Notes: a model not told the origin generated them from the letters alone. A DNA stretch of 64,000 nucleotides from Methanofollis formosanus (GCF_019633745.1 NZ_CP037968.1:1804789-1868788), one strand, 5' to 3'; positions 15,332 to 23,416 are shown, numbered from the stretch's first letter. Program-made: numbers and translations.

Positions 15332-16999
15332 TCAGCGTCTCCTCCTCGCCAGGTAGAGGAGAAAGAAGACGACGAGGATGCCGGCCGCATAGATCGGTCT
15401 GTGGTCCCGGTCTTCATTCGGTATCGGTCTTCCTGCCTTCCAGTCGGCCTCGAAGGCGGCGGCAAAGTACCCTGCGGCCTCGGGATCTTCGATGATGAGC
15501 CCGGCCTCCCGGTTGAAGTCTGCCGAGTTGTCGTTCCAGTTGATGCTTGAGATGAGCACGCTCCGATTGTCGACGATCACCCCCTTGGTATGGACCTTCA
15601 CCAGTCCGGCGGCGTCCAGGTCGATGCACCACGCCTCGAGTGGGAGTCCTTCTGTCCGGGCGACCTCGTTGATCCAGGCCGCCATCTCGTCGTTGTCCTT
15701 TGCCCCTTCGACATTGAACCAGGCGGCGTCCAGGAGCACCCGCACCTCCACCCCCCGCCTCGCGGCATCGATCGCCGCGGCCAGGAACCGGTTCGGCCCG
15801 CCTGCGGTGCTGTTCCTGATGGACGCCTGCTCTATGAGGACTCGCTCCTCTGCGCCGGCGATGATATCGGTGACCAGCGCACTCGTTTCCGGGGCGAGGA
15901 CGGGCGTCACCCGCGCCCCCCTGACGGTCAGCGGGGAGAAAGCCGGGTCGTACTCCCCGTATCCCTCATCGTCTCCAGGCCTCCCGTCGGTGGGCGCGGG
16001 AACGATGTCGCCCCCGCCGGTGTCCCACCGGTAGACCGCGGCAAAATACTCCGCGACCTCTCTGTCCTCCACCCAGACCCCCCAGCCCCGGTTTCCTCGT
16101 GTGCCGGGTTCGGGGATCCCACTCGGTTTGAAGTTCTCCGAGGTGATCAGGACGCTCTCGTTGTCGACGACGAAGTACTTCGCATGGTTGAAACGGTACT
16201 TTGCGTGGGCCTCGGGCGTCGTGGTCATCATCATGACCCCGGCCCCGTGAGCGGCGAGCGTCGCCGCGACCGCCTCTTCTTCAGGCGGGATCCCGCCGAC
16301 CGGTCCGCCCTCCAACAGGACCGAGACCGCCGCGCCCCGGTCTCTCGCCTCTCCGAGCATCGCCGCGATCCCCGGATGGGTGAACTCGTAGACATTCACC
16401 TCGACCTGCTCGTCTGCGGTGTCGAGGGCCTTCTCGAAGACCTCATACGAGCAGTCAGGGGAGACGAAGAGAGTGACGGTGACGTCCTCGAAAGTCTCGG
16501 GGAAAAACCGCGACTGGCCCAGGAGGCGGGGGTGCGGGTCCCAGACGTTGTTCTCCAGAAAGTGGACCTGCCCCTCCCTTGCCTTCACATCTTCAGGCCA
16601 CCCGACCTCCTGGACGACGGTCCCGCCGACGAGAAGGGCGATGCTGTCCTCTTTGTTGGCCAGCCTGAACTTTCCGCCCCCGAGCACCTCCGGGACGTCC
16701 GGGTCGGTGTTCATGATCTCGTAGTCGGGTCGGCGGCCGTGCGTCAGGAAAAATCCGGTCGCCTCTCTGGCCACCGTCACCCGACCCCCCGCCGTCGAAC
16801 CTGGCGGGAACGTGAGCGTCCCTTCGCCGTCGGTGACGGCGACACCGTCGAGTCTCCCCGCTGCCTCGAGGACGAAATACTCGTCGGGTTCCCCGGCGCG
16901 GTAGGGGTCGGGACAGAACTCGACGATCTGGACGGCCGCCACCGGCGCCGCGAGGAGCGCCAGGGCGATGAAGAGGCAGAGGGGGGCGCGCCGCAGCAT
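15332..16999 (-). CDS. Exported phospholipase-D-like protein with N-terminal lamin-tail-like domain
   Basis: The start at 16999 gives 555 residues: a signal peptide (LFIALALLAAPVAA, residues 8-21), a beta-rich domain (about 22-145, IVEFCPDPYRAGEPDEYFVL) resembling a lamin-tail domain, two PLD catalytic halves and a C-terminal membrane helix (AAGILVVFFLLYLARRRR). The HxK motifs are HAKYFVVDN (about residue 272) and HTKGVIVDN (about 490), each with a following SENF/SINW segment. The Asp of the HKD motif is replaced or shifted in both, as in divergent PLD families. The protein should sit outside the cell, tethered at the C-terminus. The substrate (phosphodiester) is unknown. A TATA box lies at 17023-17030. 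Confidence 0.75.
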   Translation of the reverse strand: MLRRAPLCLFIALALLAAPVAAVQIVEFCPDPYRAGEPDEYFVLEAAGRLDGVAVTDGEGTLTFPPGSTAGGRVTVAREATGFFLTHGRRPDYEIMNTDPDVPEVLGGGKFRLANKEDSIALLVGGTVVQEVGWPEDVKAREGQVHFLENNVWDPHPRLLGQSRFFPETFEDVTVTLFVSPDCSYEVFEKALDTADEQVEVNVYEFTHPGIAAMLGEARDRGAAVSVLLEGGPVGGIPPEEEAVAATLAAHGAGVMMMTTTPEAHAKYRFNHAKYFVVDNESVLITSENFKPSGIPEPGTRGNRGWGVWVEDREVAEYFAAVYRWDTGGGDIVPAPTDGRPGDDEGYGEYDPAFSPLTVRGARVTPVLAPETSALVTDIIAGAEERVLIEQASIRNSTAGGPNRFLAAAIDAARRGVEVRVLLDAAWFNVEGAKDNDEMAAWINEVARTEGLPLEAWCIDLDAAGLVKVHTKGVIVDNRSVLISSINWNDNSADFNREAGLIIEDPEAAGYFAAAFEADWKAGRPIPNEDRDHRPIYAAGILVVFFLLYLARRRR

Positions 17000-17022
17000 G
17001 GATCTCTGTGGACCCGTCCTCG

Positions 17023-17030
17023 TTTTTATA
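17023..17030 (-). promoter_or_regulatory. TATA box for the exported PLD gene
   Basis: On the minus strand GGTATAAAAACG is centred about 27 nt before the ATG at 16999, so the transcript would be nearly leaderless. The divergent mfnE ATG is at 17054, leaving 54 bp between the two starts. Confidence 0.5.
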
Positions 17031-17053
17031 CCTCCCTCACCAACCCTGATCCC

Positions 17054-17644
17054 ATGGAGCCACCGGTCGTCGTCAAGATGGGAGGGAGCCTGATGGACCG
17101 TGCCGGTCAGGTCGTCGCCGAGATCCTCGCCGCAGGCCGCCCGGCTCTCCTGGTGCCCGGCGGTGGGGATTTCGCCGACGCCGTCCGCGCCCTCGACCCC
17201 CCCGCCACCCCGGCCCACTGGATGGCTGTCTCGGCGATGGAGATGTACGGGTGGTACCTCTCCTCGTTCGGGCTGCACCCGACCGGATTCCTCGCGGTCC
17301 CTGACCGTCCGTCGGTCCTTCTCCCGTACACCCTCCTGCGGGCCCGAGATCCCCTTCCCCACTCCTGGGAAGTCACCTCAGATACCATCGCCGCCTGGGT
17401 CGCCGGCGAACTCGGCCTCCCTCTGGTGCTGGTCAAATCGGTCGACGGACTCAGGAAAAACGGTACCGTTCTCTCTGAAGTCAGTGAACCCTATCTCTGC
17501 GAGGAGGTCGATCCTTTCCTCCTCCCCTATCTCTTCGAGCACCATATCGGGGCGACAATCGTCAATGGCCGTGTACCCGGCCGTCTTGCTGCGCTCCTCA
17601 GAGGGGAGCGGGTGGTCTGTACCCGCGTTCATCCAAGCATTTAA
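17054..17644 (+). CDS. mfnE: Amino-acid-kinase family protein, probable methanofuran-pathway kinase MfnE
   Basis: This 196-residue protein has the amino-acid kinase fold: VVVKMGGSLMDRAG (residues 5-18, Gly-rich phosphate loop), PALLVPGGGDFADAV (about 30-44), WEVTSDTIAAWVAGELGLPL (about 105-124) and VLVKSVDG (ATP site). Methanogen proteins of this size and family include MfnE, which phosphorylates [5-(aminomethyl)furan-3-yl]methyl phosphate in methanofuran synthesis. I assign it on that basis, and a different small kinase of the family remains possible. The ATG at 17054 is chosen because the domain begins there; the open frame upstream is antisense to the PLD gene. Confidence 0.62.
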   Translation: MEPPVVVKMGGSLMDRAGQVVAEILAAGRPALLVPGGGDFADAVRALDPPATPAHWMAVSAMEMYGWYLSSFGLHPTGFLAVPDRPSVLLPYTLLRARDPLPHSWEVTSDTIAAWVAGELGLPLVLVKSVDGLRKNGTVLSEVSEPYLCEEVDPFLLPYLFEHHIGATIVNGRVPGRLAALLRGERVVCTRVHPSI

Positions 17645-17690
17645 TTGTCGCCAGGTGCAAAGATCAATAACTCTTTATTGGGGATTTTCT

Positions 17691-17852
17691 ATGGCTATGG
17701 AAAAATGCACCTCATGCAATGCACCGCTCGCAGAAGACGGAGCGACCAGGTTCCCGTGCCCGAAGTGCGGGAATGAGATCAGGCGCTGTCCGCAGTGCAG
17801 GGAACAGAGCATCGGATACACCTGCGCCAAGTGCGGATTCCAGGGGCCGTGA
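17691..17852 (+). CDS. HVO_2753-type small zinc-finger protein
   Basis: This 53-residue protein is built almost wholly of two zinc ribbons: CTSCNAP...CPKCG and CPQC...CAKCGFQGP, ending right after the last knuckle. It matches the archaeal HVO_2753/DUF1610-like family of small RNA/DNA-associated zinc proteins. It lies 5 bp upstream of aEF1-beta, an arrangement that suggests a translation-linked operon. Upstream ATAACTCTTTATTGG is AT-rich and may hold the promoter. Confidence 0.8.
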   Translation: MAMEKCTSCNAPLAEDGATRFPCPKCGNEIRRCPQCREQSIGYTCAKCGFQGP

Positions 17853-17857
17853 ACAAT

Positions 17858-18118
17858 ATGGGAAAAGTAGCTGTTATTCTGAAACTGATGCCCGAGTCAG
17901 CCGAGATCCCGATTGAGACGCTGAAAGAGGCCGTCAAGGTTGCAGTGCCGGACGTGGACGACATCCAGGAAGAGCCGATCGGCTTTGGTCTCTCGGCACT
18001 GAAGGTGGCTGCGGTCATCGAGGACGAAGAGGGTGCGACTGACGCTCTGGAGTCCAAACTCGCCGCCGTCGAGGGCATCGCGAGCGCCGAGATCACCGAC
18101 GTCAACCGGATGATCTAA
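17858..18118 (+). CDS. ef1b: Translation elongation factor 1-beta (aEF1B)
   Basis: This 86-residue protein is the archaeal nucleotide-exchange factor for EF-1alpha. It starts MGKVAVILKLMPESAEIPIE and contains EEPIGFGLSALKVAAVIED and the C-terminal VEGIASAEITDVNRMI that are diagnostic for the family. The length is normal. The ATG at 17858 is preceded by a stretch (GTGAACAAT) without a strong ribosome binding site, so it may depend on translation of the Zn-ribbon gene 5 bp upstream. It converges with mdh, whose stop lies 2 bp away. Confidence 0.9.
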   Translation: MGKVAVILKLMPESAEIPIETLKEAVKVAVPDVDDIQEEPIGFGLSALKVAAVIEDEEGATDALESKLAAVEGIASAEITDVNRMI

Positions 18119-18120
18119 AA

Positions 18121-19065
18121 CTACTCCAATTTTTCCAGAATTTCTCTCGTGATTCCCCGGATCTTTCCGACCGACTCACGGAAAGCTTCAAGTTCGCTCT
18201 CCTCGATCCGGATCGGTACCGGCGAGACACCCCGGCGGTTCACCCGTGCCGGCACCCCGATACAGGTGTCGCCGACATTGTGGACCTCGCTCTTGATGTA
18301 ACTGGAGACCGTCAGGATCCGGTTCTCGTTGCCCAGGATCGTCTGGACAAGGGTGGCGATAGCGTCGCCCGGGCCGTAGATGGTGGCCCCGCTGTTTTTG
18401 ATAATAAAACTCCCGCTGCTCTTGACCCGCTGCATCATCTCGTCGATCGGCAGACCCGAGAACGCCGGCAGGTTCGAGATCCTGATGCCGCCGATCGTCG
18501 TTGCCGACCAGAGCGGGACCATGCTCTCCCCATGCTCGCCGATGATCCTGGTGTGGACCTCGCTCACATGGACATGGAAGTAATCGGCGATGAGGGCCTT
18601 GAGCCGCATCGAGTCGAGGTGCGTGCCCAGGCCGAAGACCTGTTTGGGCTCCATCCCTGAGTATCGGAGGGCGACCGCGGTCATCACGTCGACCGGGTTT
18701 GAGACCATCAACACGATGGCGTTCGGGGCGTGGCGGCCGACCGACTCTGCAATCGGTCTGATGATCCTGGCGTTCGCGAGGGCGAGATCGATCCGGTCCT
18801 GCCCTTCGTGCCGCGGAGCACCGGCGGTGATCACGATGATGTCTGAGTCGGCGCAGTCCTCTTCGCTGGTGCTCGAGGAAATTTCGGTCCAGATCCCTCT
18901 GGCGGCACACGAGTCGGTGAGGTCATGAGCGAGTCCGGCAAGCAGATTTTCTCTGCCCGGCCGTCCCATCAGCAGCACCTCGTCCACATGCGGGATCCCG
19001 GCGATGGGATGGGATGCAAAAGAGCCCAGTCTCCCGGTGGCTCCGATGATCGTAACTTTTGCCAT
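18121..19065 (-). CDS. mdh: Malate dehydrogenase (NAD(P)-dependent)
   Basis: This 314-residue protein is in the lactate/malate dehydrogenase family. It has the Rossmann loop VTIIGATGRLGS (residues 4-15), the specificity loop GAPRHEGQDRIDL (about 81-93) with Arg contacting the substrate carboxylate, VSNPVDVMTAVAL (about 116-128) and the catalytic His in IIGEHGESMVPLW (about 172-184). It reduces oxaloacetate for the incomplete reductive TCA branch of methanogens. The ATG at 19065 is chosen; a TTG at 19074 would add ISM. The start is only 14 bp after the 3' end of the SRP RNA gene on the same strand, so transcription probably continues from that gene or starts inside it. Confidence 0.88.
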   Translation of the reverse strand: MAKVTIIGATGRLGSFASHPIAGIPHVDEVLLMGRPGRENLLAGLAHDLTDSCAARGIWTEISSSTSEEDCADSDIIVITAGAPRHEGQDRIDLALANARIIRPIAESVGRHAPNAIVLMVSNPVDVMTAVALRYSGMEPKQVFGLGTHLDSMRLKALIADYFHVHVSEVHTRIIGEHGESMVPLWSATTIGGIRISNLPAFSGLPIDEMMQRVKSSGSFIIKNSGATIYGPGDAIATLVQTILGNENRILTVSSYIKSEVHNVGDTCIGVPARVNRRGVSPVPIRIEESELEAFRESVGKIRGITREILEKLE

Positions 19066-19079
19066 AGAAATCAAGAGTT

Positions 19080-19387
19080 GGGGACGGGTCCTTGGTCGAC
19101 AATGCGTGCCTGCACTTGCCGGGGCCTCCCTTCTCCACCCCGCACCCCCATGGGCGCCGTACGTTCACGGTAAGTCTGCTCCCTTCCGGGCCTGGACCGG
19201 TTTCCGCGACAACAGGTCTCCGCTCCCTCCGGAGCATCGATCCCTGGCCGTCGACCTCATGGGACAAGGCTTCTCAGTCGGGAAGCACAGGGCGCCTGCA
19301 GATCGCCAAGGCCTTCCTCGGACTTCGCCCTCCGCGTATCGGCGTTTTCGGATGACAGGTGACGCCTAACCACCCGGGCTAGTCCCC
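19080..19387 (-). ncRNA. ffs: Archaeal SRP (7S) RNA
   Basis: The minus-strand transcript, about 308 nt, contains the universally conserved domain IV motif CAGGCCCGGAAGGGAGCAG (in 19172-19196). It begins GGGGACTAGCCCGGGTGG and ends GGACCCGTCCCC, so the 5' and 3' ends pair (GGGGAC with GTCCCC), as in closed archaeal 7S RNAs. GGTTAGGCGTCACC and ATACGCGG near the 5' end also fit the Alu-domain loops of methanogen SRP RNAs. The RNA is the scaffold for SRP19 and SRP54. End coordinates are set by the terminal helix. Confidence 0.9.
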
Positions 19388-19401
19388 ATATGTACTATGG
19401 C

Positions 19402-20421
19402 TCACGGGATAAATGCCTTCCCTCCGCCGGCCCTCTTCCACCGATCGAGTGTGGCCGTTTGGGCCTCGCGTTCTTCTTTTCCAAAGATGTCGAGCGCGGT
19501 AAGGCTCCGTGGGGCCGCCGGGAGGACGGCCGGGAGGCGAGCGAAGTCGCCCTGATAGACGGCGATGTGCTGTTCTCCGAGGCCTTCGGCGACGAGGACG
19601 GGCTCGCTGCCGACGGCAGGGAGGTCGGCGCGCCCGGTGTGGAGGACGACCTCGTCGATGAGCAGTGCCTCGCGGTTTGCCATGAGGTTGACCGCGGTCC
19701 AGAAGGCTGCGGGACCGTAGGCGTCGTTGAAGACGACTTCAGGTGTTCCGGTGAGGGCGGCGGCGAGGCCGAGAGTGCCGGCGCCGCAGCAGGCGTCGAC
19801 AAAAACCGTTGGGTTCTCGCGGCGTATCGCCCGTTCGACGGCGCGGATCTTCGGGTTGACCGGGCGCGGGAACTCGAGGTGGAGGCGCGAGAGTTCTTTG
19901 TACACCACGAAGTCGCCGAACGAGGTCGGGAAGATGTTGGCCTGGACATCGCACCCTGCCAGGAGAGTGTGGGAGACGAGGGTGCCGTCAGCGCCGACAC
20001 CGGGGACGGCCGCGCTGCTCTGCACGACACCCTGCACCTCGGGCACCTCGTGGACGATCCGGTCGGCCGTCGTCCGGTCGGGGTGTGGGGAGAGAAGAAC
20101 CAGGCTCTGCGCAGAGAGGAAGGGGGGGGCGCTCATCGCAAACCCCGGGTTGACAAGTGGCGTGGCGATGGCCCCGAGTGCTTCGGTGCCGTTGATAACT
20201 CCCTCATCGGCGAAGATGAGGTAACAGGCGGCGAAGACATCGTCGATGAACCGGCGGCCGCACCGGCAGGGGGTCGCCGGTTCGTAGTCTGCAGGGAGAG
20301 GACACCGTTTGTCGAGGGGAACGGCGGCGCATCTCTCGCAGGGGGTGAAGACATCCGGGAGGGTGGCGAGAACCGACCCTGCGTCCTGGAGACAGGCGGC
20401 ACCGCAGACCGGGCATTGCAT
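19402..20421 (-). CDS. Zinc-ribbon protein with SAM-methyltransferase-like domain
   Basis: This 339-residue protein starts with cysteine pairs (MQCPVCGAAC, TPCERC, then TPCRCG near residue 51), suggesting one or two zinc ribbons. Residues 195-300 contain TVFVDACCGAGTLGLAAAL, a SAM-binding motif I form, followed by VVFNDAYGPAAFWTAVNLMA (acidic residue at the end of strand 2). A region near LDIFGKEE could be the motif IV area. I do not recognise a characterised family. RNA or protein methylation is possible but not shown. The ATG at 20421 is supported by TATATAT at 20443-20450. The 3' end lies 15 bp from the SRP RNA 5' end. Confidence 0.6.
   Translation of the reverse strand: MQCPVCGAACLQDAGSVLATLPDVFTPCERCAAVPLDKRCPLPADYEPATPCRCGRRFIDDVFAACYLIFADEGVINGTEALGAIATPLVNPGFAMSAPPFLSAQSLVLLSPHPDRTTADRIVHEVPEVQGVVQSSAAVPGVGADGTLVSHTLLAGCDVQANIFPTSFGDFVVYKELSRLHLEFPRPVNPKIRAVERAIRRENPTVFVDACCGAGTLGLAAALTGTPEVVFNDAYGPAAFWTAVNLMANREALLIDEVVLHTGRADLPAVGSEPVLVAEGLGEQHIAVYQGDFARLPAVLPAAPRSLTALDIFGKEEREAQTATLDRWKRAGGGKAFIP
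19408..19416 (-). promoter_or_regulatory. TATA-like box for SRP RNA inside the upstream gene's end
   Basis: On the minus strand GCATTTATCC lies about 25 nt before the inferred SRP RNA 5' end at 19387. It overlaps the last codons and stop region of the gene ending at 19402. Confidence 0.45.
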
Positions 20422-20574
20422 AGAAAGGGGTGGGATGCGGCGGTATATATCTGCCCGCTTTTTTTGTATGGATAAAATGGTGGCGACGGCTCTGCAACCG
20501 GGAGCGTGCCGGGCCCTGGTCTTTGTTTCCGTGGCAGTGCATACAGTGGGATGGGTCCGACTATTATGAAAAAA

Positions 20575-20583
20575 TATATATAA
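20575..20583 (+). promoter_or_regulatory. TATA box for the fasciclin lipoprotein gene
   Basis: TATATATAA preceded by an A-run (GAAAAAA) gives a strong archaeal promoter about 55-60 nt before the ATG at 20637. That leaves a leader of roughly 30 nt containing GGGGGGAT. Confidence 0.6.
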
Positions 20584-20636
20584 AGAGTTGTGTTCTGGAT
20601 AGTAGAACCGCTTGGCGGAATATGGGGGGATTTGGG

Positions 20637-21254
20637 ATGAAAAAACTGATCCTGTTCTGTGTGCTCCTCTGTGTTGCAGGGGTAACATGTATGGCGGGGT
20701 GTACTCAACCGGCGCCGTCGACGCCGACGCCGACACCGACACCGACACCGGTTGAAACAACGGTTGAAGAAACGCCTGCCGGGGTTACGGGGAATGAGAC
20801 CGGGATGGAAAACGAGACCGGAACGGGGGCGGAGGTTGCCGACACCGTGATCAACGAGATGATCAAGGCAGGGAATTATGTCGCATTTCTTGACTATGTT
20901 TACCTGACCGGCGTCAACGAGGACCTTTCCGGTCCGGGACCATATACGGTCTTTGCGCCTCTCGACGAGGGAGTGGAGGAGTATATCTCACAGGACAAGG
21001 AGACCGAGATGCGAGCGTATCCTGAGGTCGATCTGCGACCTTTAGTCCTCGGTCACATCGTGGAAGGCACCTATACCTCGGCGGACCTTACAACGCCCAC
21101 CAACCTGACGACGCTTGCCGGGACCACGATCGAGGTCGCGACCGTCGACGGCGCCGTGACGGTGAACGGCATCAAGGTGGTCACGGCTGATCTCGAGGCC
21201 GGCAACGGCGTGATCCACGGGATCGAGGGCGTAATTTTGCCGTCGGATTTCTGA
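20637..21254 (+). CDS. Fasciclin-domain lipoprotein
   Basis: This 205-residue surface protein has a lipoprotein signal peptide (LILFCVLLCVAGVTCMAGC, with the lipobox Cys at about residue 22) and a Thr/Pro-rich linker (STPTPTPTPTPVETTVEETP). One fasciclin (FAS1) domain spans about residues 70-205: PYTVFAPLDEGVEEYI, LRPLVLGHIVEGTYTSADL and GNGVIHGIEGVILP. FAS1 domains mediate adhesion, and the linker may be glycosylated. The start at 20637 has GGGGGGAT 7 nt upstream; ATG 20622 is in frame but would lie inside the Shine-Dalgarno region. It is probably monocistronic. Confidence 0.85.
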   Translation: MKKLILFCVLLCVAGVTCMAGCTQPAPSTPTPTPTPTPVETTVEETPAGVTGNETGMENETGTGAEVADTVINEMIKAGNYVAFLDYVYLTGVNEDLSGPGPYTVFAPLDEGVEEYISQDKETEMRAYPEVDLRPLVLGHIVEGTYTSADLTTPTNLTTLAGTTIEVATVDGAVTVNGIKVVTADLEAGNGVIHGIEGVILPSDF

Positions 21255-21294
21255 ACTATTCTCTTTTTTCCGCTCGTCTGGAGAGGGCCCGTCT

Positions 21295-21921
21295 TCACCC
21301 CGGCACCCCGCCGAAGACATCAAGCACTCCACCGAAGATGAGTTGCACCGCGAGCGCCGCGAGGAAGATCCCCAGCACCTTCTCGAGCACCAGCACCCGT
21401 TCATGGGTGAGGTGCCGGGCCAGAGCATGGGAACTGAGGAAGATCCCGTAGTCGATGACCGCGACACCGAGCACCATCCCGGAGAGGAGGAGCAGATGGG
21501 AGAGGGCTGTCGCCTCGCCGGAGAAGACGGTCAGGGCCACGATGCCGATCGGGTTGAGGAGGAGCGGGATGGCCATGGGGTAAATGGCCATCTCCATGAG
21601 GCGCTCCTCGCTCACCGGGCCGAGGTCTTCGTTCTCCCCGCCGGCAAGCACCATGCGCAGGGCGAGGACCAGCAGGATCAGGCCCCCGGCGACGGCGAGC
21701 GCACCGCGGGAGAAATGCAGGACCCGCATCATGAGCGATCCCGCGAGGAGAAGAAAGATCGCGATGAGCGTAGCGGTGCCGACCGTTTTTCCGGCGACCT
21801 TTCGCCTGACCTCGGGACCGGCGCCCCTGGTAAGGGCCATGTACACGAGCAGCACCTTGACCGGCCCCATGCCGATGAAGATGATGAGAAAGAGGTCGAG
21901 AAGGGGGAGTTGGGTCGTCAT
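21295..21921 (-). CDS. MarC-family integral membrane protein
   Basis: This 208-residue protein has six predicted helices and the MarC (PF01914) layout: LFLIIFIGMGPVKVLLVYMA near the start (the family's IDPIGALPVF-like region), ALAVAGGLILLVLALRMVLA and the highly typical YPMAIPLLLNPIGIVALTVF (about residues 114-133). It was once thought to be a drug exporter, but the function in archaea is unknown. The 3' end converges on the fasciclin gene, leaving 40 bp. Confidence 0.85.
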   Translation of the reverse strand: MTTQLPLLDLFLIIFIGMGPVKVLLVYMALTRGAGPEVRRKVAGKTVGTATLIAIFLLLAGSLMMRVLHFSRGALAVAGGLILLVLALRMVLAGGENEDLGPVSEERLMEMAIYPMAIPLLLNPIGIVALTVFSGEATALSHLLLLSGMVLGVAVIDYGIFLSSHALARHLTHERVLVLEKVLGIFLAALAVQLIFGGVLDVFGGVPG

Positions 21922-21957
21922 CTCATCTCCCTGACGGCGGCGTGGTCGATCTCATCT

Positions 21958-22134
21958 TCAGTCCCGCAGGCTCACTGCAAGCGCATCTCCCACGAGGGCA
22001 AGCAGATCGACGAGAGGGGAGAGCATGATGGTGCTGAAGAGCGTTGAACCGAGAAAACCCTGCCTCCTTATCCATGCGGCAGGATAGAAGATCGGTATGA
22101 TATAGTTTCCCTCTCTCTCTGTCCACCCTCTCAC
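21958..22134 (-). CDS. Possible small membrane protein, GTG start
   Basis: A 58-codon frame begins at a GTG 8 bp after the AI-2E-type gene's stop and reads to 21958. Its middle and end are hydrophobic and protein-like (GFLGSTLFSTIMLSPLVDLL, then ALVGDALAVSLRD). It has no clear ribosome binding site, and an ATG inside would give only about 22 residues. A TATA-like run at about 22096-22106 on the minus strand lies within it. I list it as a candidate only. The rest of the gap between 21922 and 22142 shows nothing else. Confidence 0.3.
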   Translation of the reverse strand: MRGWTEREGNYIIPIFYPAAWIRRQGFLGSTLFSTIMLSPLVDLLALVGDALAVSLRD

Positions 22135-22142
22135 CTGCCCGA

Positions 22143-23147
22143 TTATTCAGCGGGCCCGAGGAGTCCGGCAATCCACCGCGTCTCCTCCGAGAACTCCAGC
22201 GCGGCCTTCGCCATCAGCGTGAGCGGGACCGCCAGAAAGAGGCCGGGGACGCCCAGCACCCAGGTCCAGAAGAAGACCGAGAGGACGATGACGAGCGGCG
22301 AGAGACCGAGGCGCCGTTCGGCGGGGTCGGCGATGAACACCTTCCTGGCGACAACGTCGACGACGGCGATCCCGACCAGGACGACGAGTGCCCCACCCAG
22401 GCCGTGCTGCAGCCATGCCAGGCCTATGGGAGGGACGGAGGCGATGGGAAGTCCGAGGAATGGGATGAAACTCAGCAGAAAGATGAGCAGTCCCCACAGG
22501 AACGGCGTCTCGATCCCGAGGGCCAGAAAAAGAGCGGACGTGACGAAGCCAGTCGCCAGACTTGCCCTGAACTTCGCGGCCACGTAGCCGTTCAGGTTCT
22601 CGCCGAACCTGATGAGGTGGTCCACGACCGACGCCTCGGTCTTTTTCTCTTCGGTGATTCCGGAGACCTCGAGGAGCATGAAGACGGTGACGATGATGAT
22701 CACCAGGAAATCGATCACCAGCACCGTGAGCCCGGCGAGGATCGTCTCCAGGGGTGGGACGAACGTCCCGTCTCCTGGCGAGGCGGGGGGCTGAAGGTTG
22801 AGGTCGATCCCCCATCCGGCGAGCACCGCCTGAAGCCCGGCGGTCTGGGTCTTCAGGAGGTCCTGGTAGGCGGGCACCGCCCGGTCCAACTGGATGACCG
22901 AGGTGCTCAGAAAGGCGATGAGGGCCAGACTGACGCCGACGATCCCTCCGATGCAGACGAGCACGGCCACCCATCCGGGCACACCCTTTGCCTCGAGGCG
23001 GTGGACGACCGGTGTGGCGAAGATGGAGAGGACGAAGGCGACGAGGACCGGGTTCACCAGGGCGGCGGCGAGGTGCACGCCAGCCGTCAGGACGGCCACG
23101 ATGATGATGAGGTGGGCGAGCGACGAGAGATCGGCGTCCCCGGTCAT
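22143..23147 (-). CDS. AI-2E family (UPF0118) transporter/permease
   Basis: This 334-residue protein has about eight helices and matches PF01594. It has paired N-terminal helices (LIIIVAVLTAGVHLAAALVN, VLVAFVLSIFATPVVHRLEA), a soluble central stretch after helix 3, and the diagnostic LLIFLLSFIPFLGLPIASVP (about residues 217-236). Members export small molecules or act as Na+/H+ antiporters; no substrate can be read here. It follows the small membrane gene at 23162 by 14 bp on the same strand, so the two are likely in one operon. Confidence 0.85.
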   Translation of the reverse strand: MTGDADLSSLAHLIIIVAVLTAGVHLAAALVNPVLVAFVLSIFATPVVHRLEAKGVPGWVAVLVCIGGIVGVSLALIAFLSTSVIQLDRAVPAYQDLLKTQTAGLQAVLAGWGIDLNLQPPASPGDGTFVPPLETILAGLTVLVIDFLVIIIVTVFMLLEVSGITEEKKTEASVVDHLIRFGENLNGYVAAKFRASLATGFVTSALFLALGIETPFLWGLLIFLLSFIPFLGLPIASVPPIGLAWLQHGLGGALVVLVGIAVVDVVARKVFIADPAERRLGLSPLVIVLSVFFWTWVLGVPGLFLAVPLTLMAKAALEFSEETRWIAGLLGPAE

Positions 23148-23161
23148 ACCACTCTCTCCGG

Positions 23162-23398
23162 TTATTTCCTTCCGGACGGGAAATGTGATCTGAGGATGGC
23201 GACCGACTCCAGGACAAAGAGGACACAGAAAAGGATGGCCAGCAGGAACATGACAACGATGAAGAGGGCGAGCGCCTCATCCGAACCGATCCCGAGGGCC
23301 GCCGCCGCCGGTTCTAGGGAGCCCGGGAACTGCGCAATAAGAACGGCGAGACTGAGCGTGATCATCAGGAGAATGGAAAAAATAGGGATTTTTTTCAT
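23162..23398 (-). CDS. Small two-helix membrane protein
   Basis: This 78-residue protein has two hydrophobic helices (IFSILLMITLSLAVLIAQF and LALFIVVMFLLAILFCVLFV) and a short basic tail (ILRSHFPSGRK). There is no recognised family. It lies between two other membrane protein genes on the same strand (18 bp after one, 14 bp before the next), so it is probably part of a membrane-protein operon. Confidence 0.6.
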   Translation of the reverse strand: MKKIPIFSILLMITLSLAVLIAQFPGSLEPAAAALGIGSDEALALFIVVMFLLAILFCVLFVLESVAILRSHFPSGRK

Positions 23399-23416
23399 AT
23401 CCGGTCTGTCACCATA

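Noticed and set aside
15590-17053. N-terminal extension of mfnE running antisense to the PLD gene
   Set aside because: The kinase domain begins at 17054, and the upstream part is the complement of a clear PLD protein.
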